64,000 nt of DNA from Ferdinandcohnia humi_A (GTDB lineage: Bacteria > Bacillota > Bacilli > Bacillales > Bacillaceae_L), in the NCBI GenBank assembly GCA_047608075.1, contig JBLKRX010000002.1, positions 62,001-126,000 of the forward strand, read 5' to 3'. This document shows, in pieces, positions 25,195 to 33,757 of the stretch. The translations under genes were made by a program, and so were the position numbers. The notes beneath the pieces are model-generated. The model ran no database searches and was not told the DNA's origin. It saw nothing but the letters and a program-made list of their open reading frames with translations. Each line of letters begins with the position of its first letter. Position 1 is the stretch's first letter.

Positions 25195-25290
25195 TTTCTC
25201 ACCCTCTGAAATTCACTTACACAAAATTCGTTTTCTTACTTAGCTTAGTAAAAAATATTGTAACGTGCAAGTACTTCTCTCGATTGTTCA

Positions 25291-25450
25291 AATAAGAAAA
25301 GTGCAAACGCCGTGCTCACACCAGACATACAAATGTTCTGTTCCCAAAAAAAGTCGCTCTTTAACTTTTCATTGCAACGCATTTTTGACCTCGAGGGGGG
25401 TAGGCCGCTTGCACTAGACATTGGAATCTATGTTTAAAATCTTATACTTT
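25291..25450 (-). repeat. Interspersed repeat, copy C (short form)
   Basis: Reverse orientation relative to copies A and B. Holds the AAAGTCGCTCTTTAACTTTT hairpin block, TTTTTGACCTCGAGG and the GCTTGCACTAGACATT end. Occupies most of the 320-base gap between yqgQ and the spore germination gene. Confidence 0.8.
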
Positions 25451-25475
25451 CTTTGCTTTACTATTAAATGATAAA

Positions 25476-25499
25476 GGAGTGTCCATTATTGGACACTCC
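25476..25499 (-). terminator. Terminator of the GerA-family gene
   Basis: A 9-bp perfect stem GGAGTGTCC / GGACACTCC with a 6-base loop. Confidence 0.8.
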
Positions 25500-25514
25500 C
25501 TTCTTTAAATTTTT

Positions 25515-26984
25515 TTATTTATCTGGATCCCTTGGATGTAAAATCTTTGGTCTATTTCTCTTTAAAGGTATTGGTGTTCGAAATAGCACATCTCTAAATC
25601 CACGATAGTCGAATGGAATAAATGGCCACAAATATGGTACATTAAAGGATTTCATTCGTGCTAGATATAGAATCCATAACGTAACCCCTCCTACAAAGCC
25701 CATTACACCAAATATACTTGTTACGAGTAAGAGAAATAAGCGGGCTAATCGATTAGCCAAGCTCATTTCATAGCTTGGAGTTGAGAATGTACCTATCGCG
25801 GCAATTGCCAAATATAATATAACTTCATTTGTAAAAAGACCTACCTCAACGGCTACCTGTCCAATTAACATAGCTGCAACAAGCCCAAGCGCAGTCGCTA
25901 GGGATGTTGGCGTATGAATCGCTGCCATCCGTAGGAGATCAATTCCAATTTCAATTAAAAAGAATTGTAGAATTAGCGGTAGTCTACCATCATCATTCGG
26001 ACCTATAAACTTTAGGTTATCAGGTAATAATTCAGGGTGTACGGCGAACAAATACCATAATGGTAATAAAAAGAGTGAAGCCCACACACCAATATAGCGT
26101 ACTAACCGTAAATACAATCCGGTCGAAGGGCTATTTCTGTATTCCTCTGCATGCTGCATGTGATGCCAGAAGGTTGTAGGTGTAATGAGAACACTTGGAG
26201 ACCCATCCACCATAATAATGATATGTCCTTCGTATAAATGTGCTGCTGCTGTATCGGGTCTTTCCGTATACCTAACAACTGGATATGGATTCCAATGACG
26301 ACCTGAAATAAATTCTTCAATTGTTTTTTCACCCATAGGTAATCCGTCAGTATCTATTTTACTTATTGCTTCCTTAACCTCTTCTACATGTTTAGGATCC
26401 GCGATGTCCTCGATATAGCACACAACCATATCCGTTTTAGAGCGTCTTCCTGCCTGCAAATACTCCATTCGTAGGGAACGGTCTCGTATTCTTCTTCTTG
26501 TCAGAGCTGTATTAAAAACGATAGTCTCTACATAACCGTCTCTCGCACCTCTTACTACCCTTTCAATGTCAGGCTCTTCTGGTCCTCTAACTGGATACGT
26601 TCTTGCATCAATTAAGATTGCTTTTTCAAGTCCATCTACAATCAATGCGGTTGGTCCCGCAAGAACCCCGTCAACGACCTTATCTAGATCATCCGTATTC
26701 TCAACTTCTACATATGGAATATACGTTTTGAGTAGCTTTTCAAGAGTGTCAACCTTTAATGTATTCTCATCTTGATTAGCTAGAAATTTCATTAATAAAT
26801 GTAAAATATCGTCTTTAACGAGACCATCAATAAGAAACATGGCCATCTGTTTTCCTGCATATTCTAAATCAATTTTAATGACATCAAAGCTTTTACCTAC
26901 TCCAAGGGCATCCTTCAGGTATGAGACATTTTCCTCGAGCTTCGATGAGACCGGATGCCTCGGCTTTTCTTTTTCAGTTCCCAT
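25515..26984 (-). CDS. GerA-family spore germination protein, SpoVAF-like
   Basis: About 489 residues from the ATG at 26984, eight bases after GGAG. An N-terminal soluble domain (residues about 1-270), then at least five membrane helices from about residue 285 on, and a short basic tail. Motifs typical of GerA A-subunits: IDARTYPVRGPEEPDIERVVRG, TALTRRRIRD, DGSPSVLITP. The SLEENVSYLKDALGVGKSFDVI start and overall length favour SpoVAF over GerAA. It acts in the spore inner membrane. It stands alone here, not in a spoVA operon. Confidence 0.85.
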   Translation of the reverse strand: MGTEKEKPRHPVSSKLEENVSYLKDALGVGKSFDVIKIDLEYAGKQMAMFLIDGLVKDDILHLLMKFLANQDENTLKVDTLEKLLKTYIPYVEVENTDDLDKVVDGVLAGPTALIVDGLEKAILIDARTYPVRGPEEPDIERVVRGARDGYVETIVFNTALTRRRIRDRSLRMEYLQAGRRSKTDMVVCYIEDIADPKHVEEVKEAISKIDTDGLPMGEKTIEEFISGRHWNPYPVVRYTERPDTAAAHLYEGHIIIMVDGSPSVLITPTTFWHHMQHAEEYRNSPSTGLYLRLVRYIGVWASLFLLPLWYLFAVHPELLPDNLKFIGPNDDGRLPLILQFFLIEIGIDLLRMAAIHTPTSLATALGLVAAMLIGQVAVEVGLFTNEVILYLAIAAIGTFSTPSYEMSLANRLARLFLLLVTSIFGVMGFVGGVTLWILYLARMKSFNVPYLWPFIPFDYRGFRDVLFRTPIPLKRNRPKILHPRDPDK

Positions 26985-27254
26985 TTGAATCACTCCAATC
27001 CTCTGCAAAAAGACCAATCCCTTTTTTGCTCACGAAAATAGGCTACTAGTCCATCTTTGACGTAAAATTGGAAAAACATACTTGTTTTGGAAAATGATTC
27101 ATATAGAAACTAAGAAAGTAAGTGGACTTAATTTCTTCAGAACAGAATTTCATATAAGCATTAATCTGCTTACCAGCCAGAATGGTTTTAACTCGTTATA
27201 CACAGCGTGTAAGCAAGGGTCTTTCGCATACATGAGATTATTAACAAAAAGAAA

Positions 27255-27276
27255 AAACGCCCTATGGAGAGCGTTT
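27255..27276 (-). terminator. Terminator of gluP
   Basis: Stem AAACGC / GCGTTT extended by imperfect inner pairing, with a T-run downstream on the - strand. Confidence 0.7.
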
Positions 27277-27286
27277 CTGTCTTAGA

Positions 27287-28828
27287 TTATTCTATGAAAT
27301 CATTAATTTGCTCGATAAGCTTTATATAGCTTTCATTTTCTGGATCTGCCTCAGCAGCAATTTCAGCTGATTTTATTGCCAAATCATATTCCTGAAGCTC
27401 TATATACACTAGAGCTAAATTATAATGAGCTTCCGAAATGCCTGGCTCTTTTTCAGTGACTATTTCTAAATGGATTCTTGCATCCTCAATTTTTCCAAGC
27501 TTAATCTCTGCATATGACAAATAGAAATACAGCATCCCAGATGATACACCATTCTCCTCCGCCTCAAGAAGTAACTGATATGCCTTTTCATATTCATTTG
27601 CCTCTATTTGCTTTTGTGCAACACTTACTACATATTGCGGATCATTAGCATAAGGTTTAATAGTATTACCTACGTAAAAAAGTCCTGACAGTATCGCGAT
27701 TGAAACACCTAATCCAATAGCCCTCTTTCCAAGCTGTTTGTGTTTTGGTAAATGCAAAATACTTGAAGCAAGGAAACCGCCAATTAAACCACCAATATGG
27801 CCTGCATTATCAATGCCTGGCACCATAAATCCAAAGGCTAAATTTAAGATGATAACACCTATTACATTTGCCCCCATCGTTCTAAAAAATAGCGAAGGAT
27901 AGACTGTACCAAAGAACAATAAAGCACCAAAGCAACCAAAAATAGCACCTGAAGCTCCTGCAGAAACTGTTGGACTAAATACAAAGCTTGCAAGACTCCC
28001 TGCAAACCCAGCAAATAGATAGATCAACAGGAACCTTAGTTTACCATAGAGCCTTTCAACTTCTGAGCCCATATAATAGAGAGCGAATGTATTCATTAAT
28101 AAGTGGAAAAAACCTATATGAAGGAACATAGGTGTTATAAAACGCCACCACTCTCCATTTAAAATTAAAAAGTTTTCCTTTGCACCATACTTAATAAGCG
28201 TATTCGTATTTGTGCTTCCACCATTAAGCTCGAGTACCCCAAACATCGCTAATTGAATCGCGATTAATATATAGGTAAAAAAGGGCCTTCCATTTTGTAA
28301 TAAATTCTTTTCGTGTGATATCCGTTGATTAGCGACTGTAATAACCTCATGTTTAAGCTTATCCACGGTTTCTTGGTTAATTAATAGATCATTATTATCT
28401 ATTTGAAATGGTACTTGGACATACTTCGAAAGCTCTGCTAAACCTTCGTCATTATTTTCTGATTGTATCAATAAAGTATGTAATGATGTCGCCCCATTCT
28501 TTCCTGCATGAAGAGGCTGTTCAATGCGAAAATACCAATCATCTACAGGTGGATATGTGGTGATATATATATTTAGCGCCTCAAGCTTCCGTGCAAAAAG
28601 CTTTTTGCGAAAATACTCCAGCTTTTGTGCAGCTATTTCCATATCACGTTGCATCCAGTTACTCCAATCAAGATCATGACGTAATATCCGAATGATTCGT
28701 GGTTTGTTTTTTTGAGTAGATTCTAGCCAGATTTCGTTATGCGTTTTTGAAATTTGCAGAATCCGATAACCACCATTTAGCTGTAATGTTTTTATGATGT
28801 TCCAATAAAGAAAATCCTGATTGAACAC
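27287..28828 (-). CDS. gluP: Rhomboid intramembrane serine protease with TPR domain (GluP/YqgP)
   Basis: About 513 residues from a GTG at 28828 behind AGGGGGG; alignment to remembered B. subtilis YqgP supports this start over the ATG at 28855. A cytosolic N-terminal domain (about 170 residues) leads to a rhomboid core: HIGFFHLLMN, catalytic GASGAIFG and catalytic His in NAGHIGG. Two or three TPR-like repeats end the protein (about residues 385-510). It cleaves transmembrane substrates and in B. subtilis works with FtsH on MgtE. Confidence 0.93.
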   Translation of the reverse strand: MFNQDFLYWNIIKTLQLNGGYRILQISKTHNEIWLESTQKNKPRIIRILRHDLDWSNWMQRDMEIAAQKLEYFRKKLFARKLEALNIYITTYPPVDDWYFRIEQPLHAGKNGATSLHTLLIQSENNDEGLAELSKYVQVPFQIDNNDLLINQETVDKLKHEVITVANQRISHEKNLLQNGRPFFTYILIAIQLAMFGVLELNGGSTNTNTLIKYGAKENFLILNGEWWRFITPMFLHIGFFHLLMNTFALYYMGSEVERLYGKLRFLLIYLFAGFAGSLASFVFSPTVSAGASGAIFGCFGALLFFGTVYPSLFFRTMGANVIGVIILNLAFGFMVPGIDNAGHIGGLIGGFLASSILHLPKHKQLGKRAIGLGVSIAILSGLFYVGNTIKPYANDPQYVVSVAQKQIEANEYEKAYQLLLEAEENGVSSGMLYFYLSYAEIKLGKIEDARIHLEIVTEKEPGISEAHYNLALVYIELQEYDLAIKSAEIAAEADPENESYIKLIEQINDFIE

Positions 28829-28975
28829 TTTATCCCCCCTACTGTTACCAACCATCTCTTCCTTTTATTATAAACTGATTTGTTTTTGGCTTACCAATAA
28901 TTCGGTCATTTATAGAAAATAAAACCAAACTCATTTGTTCAAACAATGAATTTCTCAGAGAAAATTCGCTCAAAA

Positions 28976-29003
28976 AAACCTGTTGACTAATCGCAACAGG
29001 TTT
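28976..29003 (-). terminator. Terminator of yqgO
   Basis: AAACCTGTTG / CAACAGGTTT, a 10-bp perfect stem with an 8-base loop and a T-run on the - strand. Confidence 0.85.
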
Positions 29004-29011
29004 AACACTTA

Positions 29012-29191
29012 TTATCGGAAGGCTTGATGTATCATTCTGTTTCTTACATACGGGATTTTCATTGTTGTACCTATAAAAAATCTTCTAACTGTAGGAATTC
29101 CAAACAAACGATTGAAAATTTGATAACGGTACCTGTATACAGCATAGATCCCACCAAAAACTAATGCAATACGGGTTATTAGATTTAACAT
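29012..29191 (-). CDS. yqgO: Small basic membrane-associated protein, YqgO-like
   Basis: 59 residues. A hydrophobic N-terminal helix (about residues 3-18) is followed by a strongly basic, aromatic body (YRYRYQIFNRLFG, TVRRFF, MKIPYVRNR). GGAGGG lies six bases before the ATG and a terminator follows directly, so it is a true gene. The name rests on size and on position between yqgP and yqgN, as in B. subtilis. Function unknown. Confidence 0.65.
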   Translation of the reverse strand: MLNLITRIALVFGGIYAVYRYRYQIFNRLFGIPTVRRFFIGTTMKIPYVRNRMIHQAFR

Positions 29192-29233
29192 GTCAATCCC
29201 TCCTACATATACTGTTTGATTTTCACAGGTGTT

Positions 29234-30025
29234 TTATCCTATTAACATTAAGAAAAATGTCCCAAGACCTGATGCGAGGAGGATGGATAGAAAATTAACA
29301 ACATCATTATTGCAAAAGTGTACACCTTTTAAGTAACTCGTTTTCTTCGAACAGTGTACTGTTTTTTCTGTTTCGATTCCACAGATAGTACACTTATTTA
29401 CAACTTGTACAGAAGCACCAAGTATTGTGTCAATTATGTTACCAATAAAGCCTATTAGTGTTAATGTAACAAAAAGAGATATAGATACTTCATTCCAAAC
29501 AAGGTAGCCTCCAAGACTAATTAAAAGAGCACCCAGGAGCCCAGCAGTGGTTCCCAATAGAGAAACAGCCCCAGAGGTACCCGCTTCGACACGCTTGAGC
29601 CTGGTTAAAAGAATGGGCCTCTTTTTACTCAGTGTCCCTATTTCAGAAGCCCATGTATCTGCATTGGCAGCTGCAACTGCACCGATAAAAAAGAGAAGCC
29701 AGAAAGTGGAATGAGTTAATGCATATATTAGGCTCGCGAATGCAGCCACACCACCATTTGCAAACACCTGAACGTAATCCCTCTGCTCACCCTTTTCCAC
29801 CTTGTTTTCAACACCATTTTTACTCGTTTTTTTATATTTACTCCAAAGACTTGAGCTTGCGAAAAACAGACCTAATAAAAACAGGCCTCTATATCCAAAA
29901 CCAATTGATACAAGTGTACCCACTACCACAGTTGCTGCAGCCCCACTGACTGTTAATGATTTTAGTCTATATCCAAAATAGGCAACCAAAACAGTTGCAA
30001 GTAACTGTATCAGAAGGTCATTCAT
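29234..30025 (-). CDS. DUF92 family membrane protein (VTE6-like)
   Basis: 263 residues with six or seven membrane helices. The NADTWASEIG motif is the family signature, shared with plant phytyl-phosphate kinase VTE6 and archaeal prenyl-metabolising relatives. A CTIC...HC pair sits near residue 217. A prenyl-phosphate kinase role is inference. Its ATG overlaps the yqgN stop by 8 bases, so translation is probably coupled. This gene lies between yqgN and yqgO, an insertion compared with B. subtilis as I recall it. Confidence 0.82.
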   Translation of the reverse strand: MNDLLIQLLATVLVAYFGYRLKSLTVSGAAATVVVGTLVSIGFGYRGLFLLGLFFASSSLWSKYKKTSKNGVENKVEKGEQRDYVQVFANGGVAAFASLIYALTHSTFWLLFFIGAVAAANADTWASEIGTLSKKRPILLTRLKRVEAGTSGAVSLLGTTAGLLGALLISLGGYLVWNEVSISLFVTLTLIGFIGNIIDTILGASVQVVNKCTICGIETEKTVHCSKKTSYLKGVHFCNNDVVNFLSILLASGLGTFFLMLIG

Positions 30026-30587
30026 GACAGTTTTTCACCTGTGTTGGTGTTACCAGCTTTTTGACCGGAATGTCAAATGGCTCAATTGGAAAGTTCTCAA
30101 CAAGCTGAACCGGAAATGCTAATGAAAGGGTATCGCCTCTATATGTAGTTAAGTAGCGATCATAATAACCACCACCATGTCCAAGGCGGTAGCCCTGATT
30201 TGTAAAACAAAGACCTGGTACAAGGAGCAAATCGATTTTGTTATGTGGTACTTCAACCGTTATACTCTCAATTGGTTCTTTTAATCCATAATAAACTACC
30301 TCTAATTGAGTGAAATTAGTGATTTCCCGAAATGTCATGGTTTTAGTTAAAGGATGACATTTGGGGACAGCAACTTTTTTACCAGTTTCCCATGCTGTTT
30401 TAACTAATGGCTCTGTATTTACTTCATACTTACCTGAGACGGTGATTCCAATTGTTTTGGCATTTTTCCATTCAGGTAAGGAAATAACCTTCTCTATTAT
30501 TTCTTTAGACCATTTCTGATACAGTTCTTGGTCTAAGGAAAGTAGTGTTTCTTTTATTTCATTTCTAATTTCTCGTTTTGTTCTCAT
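30018..30587 (-). CDS. yqgN: 5-formyltetrahydrofolate cyclo-ligase
   Basis: 189 residues. ATP-dependent conversion of 5-formyl-THF to 5,10-methenyl-THF in one-carbon metabolism. The C-terminal GLCFTNQGYRLGHGGGYYDRYL is diagnostic, and the N-terminal KREIRNEIKETLLSL and PKCHP pieces agree. GGGGGAAGAG precedes the ATG at 30587. Repeat copy D lies upstream. Cytoplasmic. Confidence 0.92.
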   Translation of the reverse strand: MRTKREIRNEIKETLLSLDQELYQKWSKEIIEKVISLPEWKNAKTIGITVSGKYEVNTEPLVKTAWETGKKVAVPKCHPLTKTMTFREITNFTQLEVVYYGLKEPIESITVEVPHNKIDLLLVPGLCFTNQGYRLGHGGGYYDRYLTTYRGDTLSLAFPVQLVENFPIEPFDIPVKKLVTPTQVKNCHE

Positions 30588-30676
30588 TTTATTCTCTTCC
30601 CCCCCTACTCATTATCTTAAGTTTATCAAGATTTTCGCAGAAACCAAATCCTTTAGAGTCTTTTTTGTAAGAAATT

Positions 30677-30930
30677 CACAAGGGCCTTTGAAAATGATCG
30701 CCAACTAAGTTCCGACACGTCCTATGGCGAACGTTGACGGCAGCACTTTCTTGGTTCGAGGACTATACTGCCGGACCTTTCCTTGTCCTGTGCAAGTCCG
30801 ACAAGCAAATGTTCTATTGAAAAAAAGTAGTTCTTTGACTTTTCATTGCAGCGCGTTTTTGACCTCGAGGGGTTAAGCCGCTTGCGCTGAACATTGTAAA
30901 CTATGTTCAAAAATATAATACTTTCCTATC
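30677..30930 (-). repeat. Interspersed repeat, copy D (long form)
   Basis: Reverse orientation. Contains CCACACGTCC-like remnant, TTTCCTTGTCCTGTGCAAGT, GACAAGCAAATGTTCT, the AGTAGTTCTTTGACTTTT hairpin block, TTTTTGACCTCGAGG and CCGCTTGCGCT. Fills the gap between rpmG and yqgN (377 bases without a long gene). Confidence 0.82.
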
Positions 30931-30940
30931 CTAAAAAAAA

Positions 30941-30966
30941 AACAGTAGGAAGTACTTCCTACTGTT
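30941..30966 (-). terminator. rpmG terminator, a perfect 26-bp palindrome
   Basis: AACAGTAGGAAGT followed directly by its exact complement (30954-30966) and, on the - strand, eight T residues. It overlaps the rpmG stop codon. Confidence 0.88.
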
Positions 30967-31114
30967 ACTTTGTTTCGCGGTGTAAAGTTACCTTTTTAAG
31001 TCTTGGGCTATATTTCTTAACTTCAAGACGGTCAGGGTTGTTACGCTTATTTTTAGTTGTAATATAGTTACGATCACCAGTTTCAGTACAAGCTAAAGTG
31101 ATTTTAACACGCAT
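30965..31114 (-). CDS. rpmG: 50S ribosomal protein L33
   Basis: 49 residues: MRVKITLACTETGDRNYITT then KKNKRNNPDRLEVKKY-type body and the HRETK end. Component of the large ribosomal subunit. Only one cysteine remains (ACTETG), so this is the zinc-free (C-minus) form, often paired with a zinc-binding paralogue elsewhere. Monocistronic with its own terminator. Confidence 0.95.
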   Translation of the reverse strand: MRVKITLACTETGDRNYITTKNKRNNPDRLEVKKYSPRLKKVTLHRETK

Positions 31115-31290
31115 GTTCATTTCCCTCCAAACATATAAAGCTTTAATCAGACTTTCCTATCATACCATTATATTTTCAAAAATTCCAGTCCTATTTTTTA
31201 GCAATAAGAAACATTTATTTACTATTTGTACATGGAAAGTAATCCACATTTTGTATTGGTGAAAATAACTGAAAAGACATGAACCATCTA

Positions 31291-31319
31291 TTGTCCACAA
31301 TCACAAACTGCGATAATAT
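31291..31319 (+). promoter_or_regulatory. Candidate SigA promoter of yqzD
   Basis: TTGTCC at 31291-31296 and TAATAT at 31314-31319 with a 17-bp spacer, 24 bases before the yqzD start. Confidence 0.5.
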
Positions 31320-31342
31320 AAGTAATGGAATGGAGTGAACGT

Positions 31343-31705
31343 ATGGAATACGCAATCGTAATATTATTAGGAATCTCTGTAATACTGCTTGTTCTTTCCT
31401 TTTTTGGCAAAGATCGAATTAAAAAGGTAGAGGAACAGGTAGAACAGCTATCACTATCCGTCATCCAGGAAACGTACCTTTTAAAAAAGAAATTAAAAGT
31501 GCTAGAAGAAGAATTGCTAACAAATGATCTTGACTTTAATATGGGGACACCTGTTTCAAGTACTTCCTCAATCCCGGCAAATAATCGTTCCGTTTTGACA
31601 CTTTTTGAAGAGGGCTTATCCTACGAGCAAATTGCAAAAAAAGCAAATCTCCCGATTGAAGAAGTTAGACTCATCTTAGAGCATGCAAGAAAAATGGGGT
31701 TATAG
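31343..31705 (+). CDS. yqzD: YqzD-like membrane-anchored coiled-coil/HTH protein
   Basis: About 120 residues from the ATG at 31343, seven bases after GGAG. One N-terminal membrane helix (about residues 2-20), a charged coiled coil (about 23-60), a linker and a C-terminal helix-turn-helix-like part (GLSYEQIAKKANLPIEEVRLIL). This layout recalls SwrB-type proteins. The name follows position beside yqzC between pst and yqgN. Function unknown. Confidence 0.65.
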   Translation: MEYAIVILLGISVILLVLSFFGKDRIKKVEEQVEQLSLSVIQETYLLKKKLKVLEEELLTNDLDFNMGTPVSSTSSIPANNRSVLTLFEEGLSYEQIAKKANLPIEEVRLILEHARKMGL

Positions 31706-31707
31706 AT

Positions 31708-32205
31708 ATGGACAAGCTTTTGTTACGCGGTATAGCTATTGGTATCATTATTTCAACACTAGTATTTAGTTATCTTTATTTTATAGAAAATGAAGAAATA
31801 GCCATTACGGAAGAGCAGATTGAGAATTATCTAAACGAAGAAGGTTATGTAAAGGTGCGCTCCGAAGAATATAATAAGCTTTTACAGAAGAGTGTATCCC
31901 CTACTAGTGATAATGCTGGTAAAGGCGAAAAAGATAAAGAAGAACAAACGGTTCCAACTGAACCACCTTCAGATGAAGCAAAAAAAGCAGAACCTGATCA
32001 AAAAACGTATACTCTTTCAATTGAGCCTGGAATGAGTAGCGATGAAATAGCAGAGACATTAGAACAAGCAGGCATTATTCCTAATTCAGTGGAGTTTAAT
32101 AACTTCCTAATTGAAAATGGACTCAATACTGGTATCCAAATTGGAACTTATGAAGTAACTACTAAAATGAGCCAAGCCGAAATTGCAAATTTGATCAGTA
32201 ATTAA
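31708..32205 (+). CDS. yqzC: YqzC-like membrane-anchored protein with MltG/YceG-type domain
   Basis: 165 residues. N-terminal membrane anchor (about residues 5-26), an acidic Pro/Glu/Lys linker, and a C-terminal domain (YTLSIEPGMSSDEIAETLEQAGIIPNSVEFNNFL...IQIGTYEV) like the LysM-type N-terminal module of MltG/YceG. The MltG catalytic domain is missing, so it probably binds peptidoglycan or a partner without cutting. It starts two bases after yqzD ends, forming a two-gene operon. Confidence 0.7.
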   Translation: MDKLLLRGIAIGIIISTLVFSYLYFIENEEIAITEEQIENYLNEEGYVKVRSEEYNKLLQKSVSPTSDNAGKGEKDKEEQTVPTEPPSDEAKKAEPDQKTYTLSIEPGMSSDEIAETLEQAGIIPNSVEFNNFLIENGLNTGIQIGTYEVTTKMSQAEIANLISN

Positions 32206-32236
32206 AAACTCTCAAGCTTAGAGCTTGAGAGTTTTT
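32205..32236. terminator. Bidirectional terminator yqzC/phoU
   Basis: AACTCTCAAGC / GCTTGAGAGTT stem with A- and T-runs on the two sides. Confidence 0.88.
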
Positions 32237-32237
32237 A

Positions 32238-32897
32238 TTATGCGTTAAGATCTATTTTCTTACCTTTAACCATGTATATAATGTGTTCAGCCATATTTGT
32301 TGTATGGTCAGCTACCCTTTCAATATGACGACAAATGAAAGAAAGCTGTGTAATTTGAGAAATCGATTCTGGATGACTTGTCATCAACTCAAGTAGTTCT
32401 TTTATGAGTTTACCATATAAAGTGTCGACAGCATCATCTGCATCAGCAGTTCTTATTGCTAACTCAATATCTTCTTCATAGTAAGCCTGAATCACATCTT
32501 TTAACATAGCCAATGCCATATCAGCCATTCTTGGAATATCTACAATTGGCTTGATTAATGGCCCATTACCGATATGAAGAATAGACTTTGCAATATTTAC
32601 CGCTAAATCTCCAATCCGTTCTACATCACTTGAAATTTTCAGAGCAGCGATTATTTTACGTAAATCGGATGCTACAGGCTGTTGTTGTGCAATTAATTGA
32701 ATAACGAGGTTATTTATTTTTTCCTCAAGCTCGTTAATTTCGAAATCAGCTTTTATAATGTGCTGTGCTTTTTCAATATCCTGTGTTGCTAATGAATGAA
32801 CAGCTTCTTCAACAGCTGTTTTCGACAGTTGTACCATTTCCAATAATAACTGCTTAAGGCGAATCAGATCTTTATCTAGCATCGTACGAGTTGACAT
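32238..32897 (-). CDS. phoU: Phosphate transport regulator PhoU
   Basis: About 219 residues; start at 32897 behind GAGAGGTG. Two repeated three-helix PhoU domains, each with the metal-binding E/D-x-x-x-D pattern (ISSDVERIGDLAVNIAK and CRHIERVADHTTNMAEH). It links Pst transporter state to the PhoR-PhoP system and limits phosphate uptake. Last gene of the pstSCAB-phoU operon. Cytoplasmic, membrane-associated through partners. Confidence 0.95.
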   Translation of the reverse strand: MSTRTMLDKDLIRLKQLLLEMVQLSKTAVEEAVHSLATQDIEKAQHIIKADFEINELEEKINNLVIQLIAQQQPVASDLRKIIAALKISSDVERIGDLAVNIAKSILHIGNGPLIKPIVDIPRMADMALAMLKDVIQAYYEEDIELAIRTADADDAVDTLYGKLIKELLELMTSHPESISQITQLSFICRHIERVADHTTNMAEHIIYMVKGKKIDLNA

Positions 32898-32932
32898 AGT
32901 AAACACCTCTCATCTATTTATAAAAAAGTTAC

Positions 32933-33742
32933 TTATCCAAAACGACCAGTGATATAGTCCTCAGTACGTTTATCCGAAGGGGTAGAAAACATCTTATCTG
33001 TATCTGCGTACTCAATCACTTCCCCATTTAGGAAAAATGCAGTTCTATCAGATATACGAGCTGCTTGCTGCATATTATGAGTAACGATGATGATGCTGAA
33101 GTTTTTCTTTAATTCTTGAATAAGTTCTTCAATTTTTAATGTCGAGATTGGGTCCAATGCAGATGTAGGTTCGTCCATTAAGATAACATCTGGTTCAATC
33201 GCAAGAGCACGGGCAATACAAATTCTCTGTTGTTGACCACCTGAAAGTCCGTATGCATTTTCATGTAGTCTGTCTTTCACCTCGTCCCAAATTGCGGCTC
33301 CTCGTAAACTATTCTCTACAATTTCATCGAGAATTTTTTTGTTTCGGATTCCATGAATTCTTGGTCCGTACGCAATATTGTCATAAATCGATTTTGGAAA
33401 TGGGTTTGGTTTTTGGAATACCATTCCTACTTGTGTTCGTAATTGTTCTTCTTTATATGCTTTATCGAAAATATTTCTTCCTCTATAGACGATCTCACCA
33501 GAAATACGTACGATAGGAATTAATTCAACCATTCTGTTTAAGGTTTTAATAAACGTCGATTTCCCGCATCCAGATGGTCCAATAATAGCTGTTACTTCAT
33601 TTTCATAGATTGAGAAATTAATATTTTTAAGGGCGTGATCTTCCCCATACCATAAATTTAAATCTTTTGATTCATAAACGACCTTTTTATTACGTTCTAT
33701 ATTTTCTACTGCCTGCGTCTTTTTTTCAATAACTACTGTCAT
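32933..33742 (-). CDS. pstB: Phosphate ABC transporter ATPase
   Basis: 269 residues. Walker A GPSGCGKST, Q-loop MVFQKPNPFP (PstB-specific), signature LSGGQQQR, Walker B VILMDEPTSALD and switch His in VTHNM are intact. Energises high-affinity phosphate import with PstC and PstA. CGGGGGGAA precedes the ATG. A single pstB is present, unlike the pstBA/pstBB pair of B. subtilis. Confidence 0.96.
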   Translation of the reverse strand: MTVVIEKKTQAVENIERNKKVVYESKDLNLWYGEDHALKNINFSIYENEVTAIIGPSGCGKSTFIKTLNRMVELIPIVRISGEIVYRGRNIFDKAYKEEQLRTQVGMVFQKPNPFPKSIYDNIAYGPRIHGIRNKKILDEIVENSLRGAAIWDEVKDRLHENAYGLSGGQQQRICIARALAIEPDVILMDEPTSALDPISTLKIEELIQELKKNFSIIIVTHNMQQAARISDRTAFFLNGEVIEYADTDKMFSTPSDKRTEDYITGRFG

Positions 33743-33757
33743 GTTTTTTCCCCCCGA

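Noticed and set aside
27082..27285. 67-codon plus-strand ORF between the GerA-family gene and gluP
   Set aside because: No ribosome site, no protein-like composition, and it runs through the gluP terminator.
30722..30910. Minus-strand ORF inside repeat copy D
   Set aside because: Frame arises from repeat sequence (same peptide-like phrases as in other copies); no gene features.
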